Notes under the pieces: model-generated
Databases searched by the model: none
What the model was told of the DNA's origin: nothing
Seen by the model: the letters and a program-made list of their open reading frames with translations, nothing else
Program-made: the position numbers and the translations under genes
In this document: one piece after another, positions 9,940-21,539 of the stretch
Position numbering within the stretch: position 1 is the first letter of the stretch
Layout of the letters: each line of letters begins with the position of its first letter
DNA from: Protonemura montana
Taxonomy: Eukaryota > Arthropoda > Insecta > Plecoptera > Nemouridae
DNA length: 64,000 nt
NCBI GenBank assembly: GCA_947568835.1
Contig: OX387603.1
Coordinates: forward strand, 4,562,701-4,626,700
Direction of reading: 5' to 3'

Positions 9940-11235
9940 CCTAACTCTTTCCTCGGTCAGAATTACTTGGTGCAACCTATCGATAGTGTGAAACTCCCGG
10001 GCACAGGAAAACCACAGGATTACAGAAGCGTGAGTCGTGACTGCTGGAGGCAGGCATTCAATGCGATGAGTCAGACAGCATCTCTTATGCTCTGAGCCCC
10101 GAGGCTGAGCCCCGAGTTGTGCTGAGGAAAAGATGAGAAACGGTAAATCCAGATTCAAAAAGTCATTTTATAAGCTTTTTTTATGTATTTTAATTTTTAT
10201 ACATTTCCTCCTTGACCTGCGAGAGTTCTGTTTTTTATATGAAATTATCAAATCACTAGCAATTATTTAAAAGTGGTTCCAAGAAATATGAACAGGAAAA
10301 CATTGCTTTCCCGAAATTATGTTAGGAGTTATGGGGTTCATTGGTTAGCGATTCATGAGGTGAGATAACAAAAAAACTTCCCCGTCCATGAAAGAATTTT
10401 GATTTCTATGCCTGGAAATAAATCGAGCTGTAACGGTCCTGTCGCCAGTCAACTAAAAATCCTTGTCAAATAAGCATCCGATTTTCGAAATGAAAATGCA
10501 CTAAAGTATCTTTGGATGAAAACGGGCAAACATATTGATGAAGTCGTCGTGAAGTCCATGTTAGCTACTTCTAGAGGAACAATGGGGGTTACTTTTCTTG
10601 GGAGACGAATGTAGGTATTTTACAAAGAGCGTGCGGAAAAGCACTCGGAGTAAATTGACCAAAACGGAGTTGATACATTTTAAAATAAGGGTAGATCATA
10701 GGGTCCTAAGAGCTCTAAAGGAGTTGATCTCTGAAGATCAACTCCTTAGTCAGGTCCTTTGACAATTATTCCTCAAGCCAATGGTATTCGAGTCCCTTGA
10801 CGACTTGACCCTTGCGAGGTTCCACCGAGATACCGACGCTGTATCAAAGATGCGCCGAGTAATATCGAAGTCCACAAAAGTCAGAAAGTAATTTGAACTT
10901 GAACTTGAACACAAGCAGTGTACTTGAAGTGAGCATCGTTATAGAAACAAGTCGTTAAAGCGCGGTGAAATAGTTACGATTATCAAGCGAATACGCTATA
11001 ACTACATTAGTACCAATGTTTCATCAAAGATATTTCGAAATTTGCAGAAATCGATTCCATCTTTTGCCTCTGGACGGCAATCCCCACTTACCTTGAGAAA
11101 CTCCTTACTAACATAGATTCATAAATAATATCAACGCAATAAAAGAATGTAGGAGGTACTTTTAGCATGACGCATTACAATGTACACATTTGTTCACGGA
11201 ATAAAGACATTATTATTATTATTATATTATTATTA

Positions 11236-11271
<36 letters not shown>

Positions 11272-12250
11272 TATTATTATTATTATTATGTTATGTTCTT
11301 TTGACCGTCCGACTACAATAAAAACTGCCACCCGAGATAAGCAATCTGTGGTTTCCTCCAGTTTCCTGTTGATTTCTTTCGTCTCGTCAATTCACACACT
11401 ATATTGTGGTTTCCTTCCTCCCTTTGAGTAGATTTTGACAAATACCAAGCGACGATCTGCCCCGGAACCTTGCGGTCGCTTTCAGTAGCTGTATCCACAG
11501 AGCAGAGTTGCATTGGAGACTCATAAATGTTGTGGTAAAGTTGTTATCACCGTGGTAGCAATCCATGGAAATCTATAAAACACCGTCTGTGATTGACTGA
11601 TCATTTTTAAACTCACTAATGCTCTGGTTTGTGGATCCGGGAGTTTTCGTTCTTGGGAGGAAACGGCAATGTTGGCGTGATGTTTGCAATGTTTTTCGAA
11701 AATGTTGAGGAAATGTAAAGTCCCAGAACCAAACGGATGTTTTCCAGTTTTTTTTCCCAGTAGACATTTGAAAATGTAATTATTTCCGCTTTAAAAGAAA
11801 TACCAGTGTTATTTTTATGCTAGTCACAACGCAATGAAATGTGCCCAACCAGCGACCAGTGGGTCGGCAAGCCACTTTTTGAAAAATTTAAGTGGTGTTC
11901 CACGTAAAGTTGTGCTAGACAAGTATTGAACTTAGCAATCATTAAAAATAGGTAAAAAACCATGTGAAACTAGCAATCAAATATAAAAGACAAAAACATT
12001 AAATCATTAATTTACCAAAATTAATCGGTGCAAGGATTCTTGCAGTAGATAATAAAGGGATTTAGTCTTCTTCATTATTTAAAATTAATTGCAGAAAGCC
12101 TTTGTGTCCAAACATGGTAATCTTGAAAAAACAAATCTGATATGATTCATCAGATCCACTCGATAGCACTTGACTCAACTCGACGGCACTTGGGATATTA
12201 GCTCAATCACCTGCACAGTTCTCACGTCGCACTGTAAGGTAAAGGAAGAT
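9940..12250. other. Intergenic DNA with an (ATT)n microsatellite and a hairpin
   Basis: Bases 11207-11289 are an ATT/TTA trinucleotide run with few interruptions. AAGGAGTTGATC (10718-10729) and GATCAACTCCTT (10736-10747) form a perfect 12-bp stem with a six-base loop. I find no exon with both good coding character and splice signals in this stretch. Confidence 0.5.
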
Positions 12251-12253
12251 ATA

Positions 12254-14430
12254 ATGGCCTCCTCACAGACTGGAGCATGGAGTAAGTGCATTTCTGGCAA
12301 TACTTTCAGTTCTTTGCAGCTGCCTTCATGTGTTAATGTGCATTATCAGAAGTAGTTTATTTAGACTAATGCTACGTGTTTATCATAGTCAGGAGAAATG
12401 AATGGGTAAGATAATGATGTCAGAATAAAAATATTTTTCATTTCGAATATCAAAACATAAAAAAGGGAAACAAAGAAAAAATGAAAACAATTTGTTCTAA
12501 CTAAAAATTAACGCGTTTTGGATAAAATGTATGAAAAAAGTTGCAAGCGAACGAGTTAGAGCTAGTTTAAAAAGGTCCAGCTAGGAAAACAAGGAGCAGA
12601 ACCAGAAGTTAGTATATTTCGAACACGTGTGTGAAACATGGACAGAAATAGAGGGAACTCCAACTATTTACTCAAAAACACATCTTTAATACTAGAATAT
12701 TTTAAATTATTGAAAGTAAGCCATATTTGACGGTGAATCAGTGAAACTCGATTTCTCACACAACCCCTGAATAATCGCCACCCATTATTTCGACTATTAG
12801 GAATGGTGCTGACTGACCGCGAATGCAGCGAGCCCCTACGACTCGAGCGCGACCTGCACGTGACTCGTGTAACCCTCGAGCTGGAACAGACCACTCGGAT
12901 CAAGGCCGCGGCAGTCTTCTTCCAGGTCAACGGCGGGTACGAGGCTGAGCTCTGTCGCATCGGGGACCATGAGGGCTACACACTCAGCGTCGACATGGAC
13001 CGAGTGTTCTCGCGTGGGGACACCGTCAGGTGCGACTATTTTGTTGCTAACTAAGTGCTATCTCGTGGAACCAGATACCAAAAAAAGCCCTTTGGAACCA
13101 TTTCTTCCATTAGAAACAACTTCATGTTGTGTTTTGATATGGTACTGTTTGTCTGGGATGCAATTTAGTCATACTTGGATATTATTACTTTAACCAGCGT
13201 TGCGTAACGGATGCCACCTACCTTAGGTACCTTTTATCACAGAGATAATCTAAAATGCAATGTTTATCGATAACAGAAATGAGATTATCTCCGTATCATG
13301 TCTACTGTGATGAAATGAGTGTTGTCGTCATTGATTAAAATCTCAAAGCATAAGATAATCTACCTCACGGCTTTGTCTCCGGTTTTTGTCGTATACAACA
13401 TATTGAAGAGAATGGTTTGACCTTTGCAAAGTTGGTCCGATGCATCCTGAGCTTCGTATTCAAACCATTAATCACACTTTGTCCTTCATCTGGGGCTACT
13501 GGGCGTCGCGACGTCGGCGTCTTCGTGACGTCGAGGCATCAGGCGTCGGAGAGCGTCGGAGAGTTTGGTTTGATTGATTGATCATTGGCACCGACCATCG
13601 TATTGGCTACAAACAAAAGCGTATGCTCAAATCCTCAACATTCATCATTCTTTAACCCCATGATGGTCAGCTTCTAATTCACAGAAACATCTGCATGTGA
13701 TTCCAGCTAGTTGAGAAAATTGTAATACTGGGAATTAGGCATCTCGCGTTACGTAAAAGTGTGGCGGGTAAACGACCCGTCGACGATCACCGGGCACACT
13801 CACACACTCAATTTTATCTTGAGGAAAGGCCAGATCTAGTTGTGCACTGAACATTAAATGTGCTCTTCAGCTACTATTAAAATATTTGTACCCGTGGTAG
13901 CATAAGATTGCAGAATTAAGAAGCTCTGTCAGGCGATCTCAGCATCTCCATGGCTACCAAACGTTAAATCTACCATGTGAACGGCCAGTACTTAAACATA
14001 CTTAATTGAACCTCCTTCCATGATTCTGATTTTTTATTTGCTTATTTTCCATGGTACCTATAATGTAGGCCAGTAATTTACAAAACTTTTTTATTATTTT
14101 TTTTAATATTAACCTAAAATTGAAGTAAAATTTTTTTTTAAGTAACCAGCGTACAAATAATTCTCCACATTTAATACTCCGTCCTTGAGTAAATTTTCAT
14201 CAAAAGTAGGCCCAAAATCATTAATCAACTTTTGTAACTGATGCAAACCTCTACGGGGTTGTAATCTTATATAAGATTTGATTTGCAGGTTTGCCGTGGG
14301 GATGATGCGGTCTGTTGTGACGAGCGTGGGGACAGTGAGGCTCGAGGGCCACTTCGACATGAAGTCTCGTGGGCCCTGGGGTGATGTTCCCATGGAGGGT
14401 CCACCGCAGAAGAAAATTTTGCTAGCATAA
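12254..14430 (+). CDS. Unrecognised 132-residue protein, three exons
   Basis: The exons are 12254-12281 (ATGGCC to GGA before GTAAGT), 12801-13029 (after CTATTAG, ending GTCAG before GTGCGA) and 14289-14430 (after TTTGCAG, stop TAA). Phases match at both joins (1 and 2). The product begins MASSQTGAWRM and has no signal peptide or membrane segment. It alternates hydrophobic and polar residues in a way that suggests beta strands (LHVTRVTLELEQ, AAAVFFQVNGG, RFAVGMMRSVV, GTVRLEGHFDM) and has two cysteines (ECSEP, AELCRI). It ends in a proline-rich tail and KKILLA. Exons 2 and 3 are much GC-richer than their surroundings, as in the other genes of this window. I do not recognise the family. The first exon is short, so the start is the least certain part. 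A poly-A signal AATAAA lies at 14597. Confidence 0.6.
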
Positions 14431-14596
14431 GAGCCCGTCACGGATAGAGATGAAGCGTAGACCTAGTAGATCGCTCTCTCCTCTGATATTTCAAAAAGGA
14501 AATAACTGTTCAGACCACGAATTTCTTGGAAAATTCTAGATCATTCTTGATGATCATTGGAACAAATGGGGTCAAAACTAAGTATAAACTGGGTAA

Positions 14597-14602
14597 AATA
14601 AA
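14597..14602 (+). terminator. Poly-A signal candidate after the 132-residue gene
   Basis: AATAAA lies 167 bases after the stop codon at 14430, followed by AT-rich sequence. It is the first canonical signal downstream on this strand. Confidence 0.4.
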
Positions 14603-14609
14603 AAATATA

Positions 14610-15975
14610 TATAAGTTTCTTTTATCAATGCCTATGTAGACAAATGCAAATCTTAGCTAATTACCAGGGGAGTTGTGGATATTGAATTTACTGTTTTCTT
14701 GATTATTTGACTGTGAATTGATTGTCCTGTAAACAGAAATAACTTTGTTACTGAACGGTGTAAGTCAAAGTTGGAATGATTATGATAAATCAATTTTCAT
14801 GTCAATGATCGATAAAAGGCTTGAGATTATTTTCAGTACGCAAAGGTCACAGATCAGTAGGACTAATGCTACGGTATTTTAAGTTCATAGGAAAATAATT
14901 CCAAAGAATCCACTTCATTGAATACCTAACAAAACAAATAAAATTTTTAGAATTACGAAGTATTTTGTACCTTGTCTTATTCTACCTACCTAATACTGCG
15001 TTCCCATACCACGTAAGTTTTCCGTTATAAACTTGCAGATTGGATTAAAAAAAAATATAATTAACTTAGAATACAAATATAATCATGTTCCTTGTTATCA
15101 ACTGTCCGGTACCGATGAAGATTTCTTTACCAAGTTTGCTTGCACCAAGTTGTTGATGTGTTTGTTCCTGAGCTTGCACAGGTTCCACGCGGGAGTGTCC
15201 CACCCAATCCAGTGATCCAATCAAGCTGCCAGTCCAGTCACTTGTTCTTATTGCACCACTGAAGATTTTAGATGATATATTGGAGCAAGTATGTATTGGA
15301 CCAGTTGAAGAATCAAATGTTGCTCTAGGGTGGTACAATCTTAGAGGCAGGAATGGGTAGGTACAATGTGACCCTTTAATTACAGTAGTCAGTTGATGCA
15401 CATCTGAGCAGCTTGTCAGAATTGCCAATAGATTATCAGATGTGAATTACAAATGTCAAAAAGTTTACTCACATGCCATGTCAACAGCAGAAAACTTTTC
15501 GGTGAAAGGATGCAACACAGAGTTTCTGACTTTTAAACAAAATTGCAAACACAACTACTGAAGATCAATACCAAAATTGTCATTCAGAAATGATGAAAAC
15601 ACCATGGAGATAACTTTCAACAAATCAAAATTCAACAATTCAATTCGACAATCAAAATTTCCATTATTTCTTTCAAGCTGGGTCGAGGAACCAATGCTTG
15701 AATGCAAATCCTCTTAGATTTTAATAAAACCTCGGTTCCTTGAGCCCATTTTAATGAGTGGACACTGTCGTGCCCTGTGTTGCATTATTATCAATAGAAA
15801 AAGCAAAAACAAACTAAATTTGACCCACATGGCATTAGGAATCCCTTACGTTAAAAACTGTCGAAGTGGCTTCAAAACTTATTCCACAGGCCATATGAGG
15901 TAATAGGAAATATCTATGCTAATTTACATGCAAGAGGGTAGCTGAATGCTTAAATTAAAAAATGACAATGTACAA
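14610..15975. other. Intergenic DNA, nothing supported
   Basis: The minus-strand frame at 15066-15428 and the plus-strand frame at 15033-15215 overlap and show no family features. I see no repeat unit, tRNA-like box pair or exon here. Confidence 0.4.
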
Positions 15976-15982
15976 CCATGAT

Positions 15983-15988
15983 TTTATT
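15983..15988 (-). terminator. Poly-A signal candidate of NDUFB7
   Basis: TTTATT on the plus strand reads AATAAA on the minus strand, 71 bases downstream of the NDUFB7 stop codon. The distance is normal for a short 3' untranslated region. Confidence 0.5.
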
Positions 15989-16058
15989 TAATACATAATA
16001 ATTAATAAAGCAATCTAATTGTCTGCTCCCACTATTTACACTCGTGTACATTGCATTT

Positions 16059-17060
16059 TCACGCTTCCAGCGATTTTGTATCGATGCGTTGCTTTCGTTG
16101 CAGGAGTCTGCGCTCGCGTTCAAATTCTTTCATCCGCAGAACATAGCTGAAACAAGCACTTTGTATCAGTGACTCTCCTTTGATGTAGAAGGAAAACAAT
16201 GTTTTCATCCTTATACTCTCTTTAATTTACAAAGGATTACAAATTTACAAAATATAAATATTGCTAAACATGACATGAATGTAAGCATTAGAATGTTTTT
16301 TAAATTGTGTTTTTATTCTGAGGCTCAACTTACTCTTCATATTGGCAGTGAAGGTATTCGTGGCGTTCGTGTGCACATTTGTAAAGAAACGGCCAAACAT
16401 CTGCACGGCAAGCTCTGTAGTTGAGGAGAACATGCGAGCAGTAATCTCTTTCGTCGAGAGGAATCTTGGCTGATACCAACTGCTCATTAGTAGCGTGCAT
16501 CACTGCAAATAAATTTTTATGTTTGGAACAGTCTTTGGTTGGAACCACGTAGAGTTATCATTTTGTGTTGCTTAAACGACTGATTTTGAAAATTTTGAAA
16601 TTTAATATGCATCAAAACTAAAATTCTTTATCTGAGGTGACCTTTCAGGTTTAAGTACCAGGGTGTTGGTACTAAATGATACTTCAGTTCACAGTAGGTA
16701 TGTGTGGCAGCAGGCAAGTATGTACTACGGACTTCAAAATGGATTTGTTCTACGCAAATTTATTTCTATATCTAGACTGACTGTGGATAGTTGAGCGGCA
16801 AACCACTAATACTGAAGACTGTCTTGAAAATGCGCAATTTAATTTTTAGTGTAAATTAGTGATATTTTTAACTTGAAACTGTTCAGTTTAAATTGAAGTT
16901 TTGAGATGATTTGGAAGTGGTAAAAAAGGTTAGGTCAGCCAGACTAACCTCGTTCCTTTCTGCCATTTGGAAATCCCATCAGTGGGTCAAACGACGGCTC
17001 GTTGAGGGGATGTGGTGTTCCTTCTGGATTTGACACGTACAGTGAATACCAGTTTCCCAT
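16059..17060 (-). CDS. NDUFB7: NADH dehydrogenase (ubiquinone) 1 beta subcomplex subunit 7 (B18)
   Basis: Exons are 17060-16949 (ATGGGAAAC, ends before GTTAGT), 16502-16334 (after TTTGCAG, ends before GTAAGT) and 16146-16059 (after GTTTCAG, stop TGA). The phases agree and give 122 residues, close to the family's usual 115-140. NDUFB7 is an accessory subunit of mitochondrial complex I on the intermembrane-space side and is imported through the Mia40 pathway. The diagnostic twin CX9C motifs are present: C59-C69 in DYCSHVLLNYRAC and C80-C90 in YKCAHERHEYLHC. The C-terminal YVLRMKEFERERRLLQRK matches the family closely. The N-terminus MGN fits the N-myristoylation seen in relatives. The start codon lies 188 bases from that of the divergent kinase gene. 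Confidence 0.96.
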
Positions 17061-17248
17061 ATTTGACCGGTGTCAAATCACTCTGGAAGAAAATACTTCC
17101 TTATCCCAGATTTCGTCCGACCGAAGACCAACAATCACCCGAGAGTACAGGAAGAGCTCCCTAGTACCTAAATTGCGAAGCTAACGTACAGTCCAATTCA
17201 GAAAGACATACCTATACTTTCAAACCCAATTTAATTTTAGTATAAAAA
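17061..17248. promoter_or_regulatory. Shared (bidirectional) promoter region of NDUFB7 and the NEK-like kinase
   Basis: Only 188 bases separate the two divergent start codons, so both promoters and 5' leaders must overlap this interval or extend into the genes. I see no convincing TATA box in either direction. TATAAAAA at 17241 abuts the kinase ATG and is too close to act as one. Confidence 0.5.
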
Positions 17249-20037
17249 ATGAAATTGGAAATGAAAGACTACACCGTAGTGGCGAAAATCGGCAGTGGAA
17301 GTTACGGGTAACAAATATGTCTTCTGATATCCACAATTTTGTTAAATTTGCAAGCAAATACCTTAAAGATTTCTTTCAGTACTGTTCATATCTGCCTACG
17401 AAACAGCGACAGAGTGAAATGTGTCGTCAAAGAAGTGCATTTGGATGAAATGAACGATAAAGAATGCCAGGTATATTTTTTAACCTTACTCATAAACATG
17501 ATCAGCTGGAAAAGAAGCTACCTAGATGAATCATACAGTCTTCCGGCGTTGCTTCCGGCGACATTTCATAAGATAATTTGTTAAAAGCATCTGCACTGAG
17601 AAGATTACATTTGTAGTTAACTTCCGACACCAATCGTAAATTGGTGGGTTCATCATTGACCTATATTATTTTTGTCACTAGAGTTAGCAATAATTGGTGA
17701 AAATTAGTCTGCCTTGAGAAAGATGTTCTTTAAATGTTTCAAATAAAAATCCAAATTTTTTCGTAGTTTGAATTATGTGTTAACACTTAATGCTATAATC
17801 AAATGACAAAACAAATAAGTTGATATTAAATGGTGTAACTAAAAAATTACCTCACAGCTTTGAGAGAACAGAACTAGCACTTTTTTGGAACAATGCGGTG
17901 TCAGCTAACAGCGTCCTGAAAGTCCTCTGATTCCTCCAACTTTTCGTTGCCTGATTTGCCCCACGATCGACCCGTTTGGCTACCTGCCTATATCTGTAAT
18001 TATTTATCGAACACATAAATCCAGCACCCATTTCAACAACCTTTCGTTACTGCTATAAGCTGTGTATTTCCATAATTAATCCCTATAATTTAAAAAGCAC
18101 CTATATGGACAGGCCGCCCTGGAAGAAGTGCGAATTCTATCGAGCCTGTCCCACCCAAACGTGATTGGTTACGTGGATAGCGAACTGCAAGCCGATTCGC
18201 TGCTGATTGTTATGGACCTTGCCAGTCAGGGTTCGCTTCACCAAATGCTACAAGCCCGGCGCAACCATCCTCTCCCATTCTACGTGAGTTCTAATATTGA
18301 TGCTAGTGTAAATAACAAATTACGTAGTGCCATCTCTCGGACAGATAACGCCAAAAACTTTATAAATATACACTGTTTTGCAATAATTATAAAGGTTTTC
18401 TCTTGTTCATAGGAGGTAATGAGTATTTTTGTGCAAATTGTTCTGGGCTTAGAATACGTTCACTCACAGCACGTTCTGCACCGTGACCTCACCTCAAAGA
18501 ACGTGCTGCTCGAAACAGATGGTAGCGGCAGAACAACTGTCAAGCTGGCCGATTTTGGCATCGCCAGGCTGCTCCTAAGGTAAAGTAGGGGTCGATTATT
18601 TTTTCAATGAATTAATTCAATTACACAGTAGCAATCCCATTGCTACTGCGGCATTCTAGCGTGTTCAACTTTTTATTATCAGTGCCTGTAAATTTTGCTC
18701 TGCTGGGCTAGTTAAAGCTCAATAGCTATAGGTAATTAAAAAAAAAGTTGCAACCTGAGAACCATTTTGCTGCCACAGCATGTTAAAGATATTGATTTCT
18801 CTTTTTTTTTGGAAATATCAAATACATTTTCCTTAACTTTGTACCTACTGCAAGGGGTGCGCAGTGGGGTAAGGAAGTGCGTATGCACTCATCTTTAAAA
18901 TACCAGTTTAATTGACTAACTAAGCCACTGGTAGTTGAATTGAATTCTCCCACTTTGTTTTCGACACGCCTTGATGCTGCATACCCAGTAAACTCTCACT
19001 GCATGCCCCTGCATGCTTCATCAGCTTTCTAATCACTTCTCCTATTCCAGCCGCAAGATGGCATCGACGCAGGTGGGCACTCATTGGTCCCCGGAGCTGT
19101 GCCAAGGTATCGGCTACGGCACTGCCAGCGATGTATGGGCCTTGGGCTGCGTCTTCTACCAAACACTCACTTTCAATGACCCTTTCCCTGCTACGGTACG
19201 CCCTAACCCAGAACCGTTGCTTTCTATTTCTAATGATAAACCAGCAAAGTGTAGACAGCTGATCTCAAAAAACCAGGATAGAGCATAGAAAACTACTGAT
19301 GAAAACCTTAAAAGAACACTTTGAGAGAACTCAAAACTAGGTACTAAGATGGCAGACTTGGCTTCAGTCTCTCTATGGCAGCTGTCATCCAGGTAATTTG
19401 AGGAGTGTTTAAGCGGAATAGCAGGTACCGAAACAATTTCCACAAATTCTTAGAAATTCCTAATTGCAGGGCAGATTTAGCGTTTCTCTTACCATCACAG
19501 CACTGATCTGGAACCTTTTTGAACGCAAGGTACTGTTGGTACTTTTTCACTACGCTTGGTGTAATCCAATGTTCAATTTAAGTGTTACAAGACATCACTT
19601 TAAAAGGACTGGAAGCACACAGAATTTTAGGGTTAGTAATATTAGGAAAATGACTTCGAACTTGTCGGTAATTAAATTTTATTCAAAAATAATTTAATGC
19701 CCTCTTTAATCAGTACAAACAATCCAAAAAATTGTTTCAATTTCATAAAAAACAAGGGATATATTTAAACCATAGCTGATTGCAACTGAAAATATAAGTC
19801 AACTCAGTGCACCTTGGTCCCATGCAGAATGTGGTGGCGATGGCGCGCAAGGTGATGCTGGGGTCTTACGAGTCGATCAACGAGTTGCTCTACCCGGCGC
19901 CGGGACTTGCACACCTGGTGTCGTCGCTTCTCCGAACCGATCCAGGCAAACGCATCTCACTCTGTGGCGTCAAACTGCATCCCGTCGCTATCCCACACTT
20001 CGTGCTAGCGGCAGCCGATTTAGGTCGCATTGTTTAG
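17249..20037 (+). CDS. NEK-family-like Ser/Thr protein kinase, kinase domain only
   Basis: Six exons join in phase: 17249-17307, 17380-17470, 18113-18283, 18413-18579, 19051-19195 and 19828-20037. They give 280 residues, essentially a bare kinase domain. Visible motifs are the glycine loop GSGSYG, the lysine strand KCVVKEV, the helix-C run [19 protein letters not shown], the catalytic loop [21 protein letters not shown] and [21 protein letters not shown], the [11 protein letters not shown] hinge and DVWALGC point to the NIMA-related (NEK) family. Two oddities: the catalytic-loop lysine expected after HRDL is threonine, and the P+1 segment reads GTHWSPEL, two residues shorter than the usual GTPYYxSPE. 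The C-terminal regulatory region typical of NEKs is missing. The HRD aspartate, DFG aspartate and ATP-binding lysine are kept, so activity is possible but unproven. Confidence 0.88.
19257..19288 (+). repeat. Single monomer of the 41-bp satellite inside a kinase intron
   Basis: The 32-base stretch starting AGCTGATCTCAAAAAACC matches the 41-bp satellite consensus (array at 32.7-33.5 kb) with only two or three differences. It sits in the last intron of the kinase gene (19196-19827) with no neighbouring copies. Confidence 0.7.
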
Positions 20038-20190
20038 CACTAGTGGCACTCTAATTGCCACTTTTTTAGCGCTGGCAAACTCTACTTGCCATCGTTTTGC
20101 GCTGGTGGCACCTTACCTGGCTTTTTTTAGCGCTGGCATCCTAAATAAGCATACACTCGATAAATGTATAGGTTGGTTAGTTCCATCTTG

Positions 20191-20196
20191 AATAAA
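20191..20196 (+). terminator. Poly-A signal candidate of the kinase gene
   Basis: AATAAA lies 154 bases after the kinase stop. The 3' untranslated stretch before it (20040-20140) repeats a word of about 40 bp built on TTTTTTAGCGCTGGCA three times. Confidence 0.55.
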
Positions 20197-20689
20197 TTCC
20201 TCAACTCTTACCAAATTTTTGAATGATTTAGCTCAATTCACAGAAAATGGCATGCACTCTGAGGTGGCTGGATTTTCCTCCCAAAACACAAACAGTGTAG
20301 TTTTCAATGTTAATTTGAAATTAAATTTCAATTAAAATGTTTTGTACACGTGGCAAGTCCATCAGACTCCCTTTACTCAAAATGAAGCCCTATTCGCTGC
20401 CCGAGGTCTGCCAGCACACAGTCACTGTTTTGCTGTGCTACACTTCGTAACTAGCAGGAGAAAAACTAGGTGCGTGTTCATACTGACAACAGTTCGCGTC
20501 TGACAGTCTCAGCACGACTCAAGTTAACTGAGGCGCAAAAATTAGCCGAGTTGCACTAAAACAATGTTTTCTTCCTTATATAAAAGTCACTTAGTGCAGC
20601 TACATTCGAGGGGTCTACAGAGTCCAAGACAATTTGTAAGAAATCAGCAATCAAAAGAGATCTTTCCCCCAAAGAACATGCCATCTGTG

Positions 20690-20740
20690 ATCACCCATCC
20701 AATACCTGACTAGTTGCAGTGTCGTTGAGCTCCATGATCC
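20690..20740 (-). repeat. Diverged fragment of the 5S-derived SINE
   Basis: TCACCCATCCAATACCTGAC followed by a GCAGTGTCGTTGAGCTCC-like run matches the 5S-like head of the SINE family seen at 26-44 kb. Only about 50 bases remain. The rest of the interval 20200-21530 holds no gene. Confidence 0.5.
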
Positions 20741-21539
20741 AATTGCAAAGCTTCACAATTCTCCAGAGGTCGCAACAGATAGGACAATGTTTCAGGAAAC
20801 AAATACCTAAATAGAGGAAATTAAAGAGAGGAAAACCTCTGCCTCGGCTTCCTATGCTGTAAGGGAAGAAGACGTGTTAAGGCACAAATTCGCTCAGTCA
20901 TAAAACCACGTTGCACTAAAGCTATTAGGTGAAAAGAAATTGCCGTTTATCGCTTCTCGGCACCAACAATGACCAGTCACGTTTCGTGAATTCCAGTTTT
21001 GTAAGTTTGACATTTATTTCATCAAGACAAGAATTTTGAGCAGCATCAGTTTGCAGAGATTACTGCTCTTATCAGATTACATAATATGAAGACAAATAAA
21101 AAAATGTACAAAAAAAAGTATTGTTGTAATACAAAGTTTTCTTTTGGATCTGGCTGCGAGAATAGATTAGATTGCCGTTGCAAAGAATATTGACCTGGGT
21201 ACAAGGCAGTAATCGGTAATTCATCTCAAGTTACCGAGTAGCAACCAAGTTGATTAACTATACGTTGTCATGAATAAGGTGGGCAATCTGCTAATTGATT
21301 AGTTTTTCCAAAGACTGCTTGAACGACTGCATCAAATTTTAAAACTATAGAGCAAACATAAGTAAAATAACAACCATCACAGCGACAATACCTCCATTAG
21401 GATAGCATGGTCAAATTACTGTCATATATAACCCAGACATTCTTTGCTGACAATGAATCACATCTTGGCCTCCCATCTAACAAATGGACGACTCAAATCC
21501 GCCCACAAGACTTACATTGGCAGTCAACGGACTCCGCTT

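Noticed and set aside
14109-14441. 110-codon minus-strand frame
   Set aside because: It is the antisense shadow of exon 3 of the 132-residue gene, whose plus-strand frame fits splice phase and composition.
17241-17248. TATAAAAA as TATA box of the kinase gene
   Set aside because: It ends directly at the start codon, leaving no room for a transcription start and leader.
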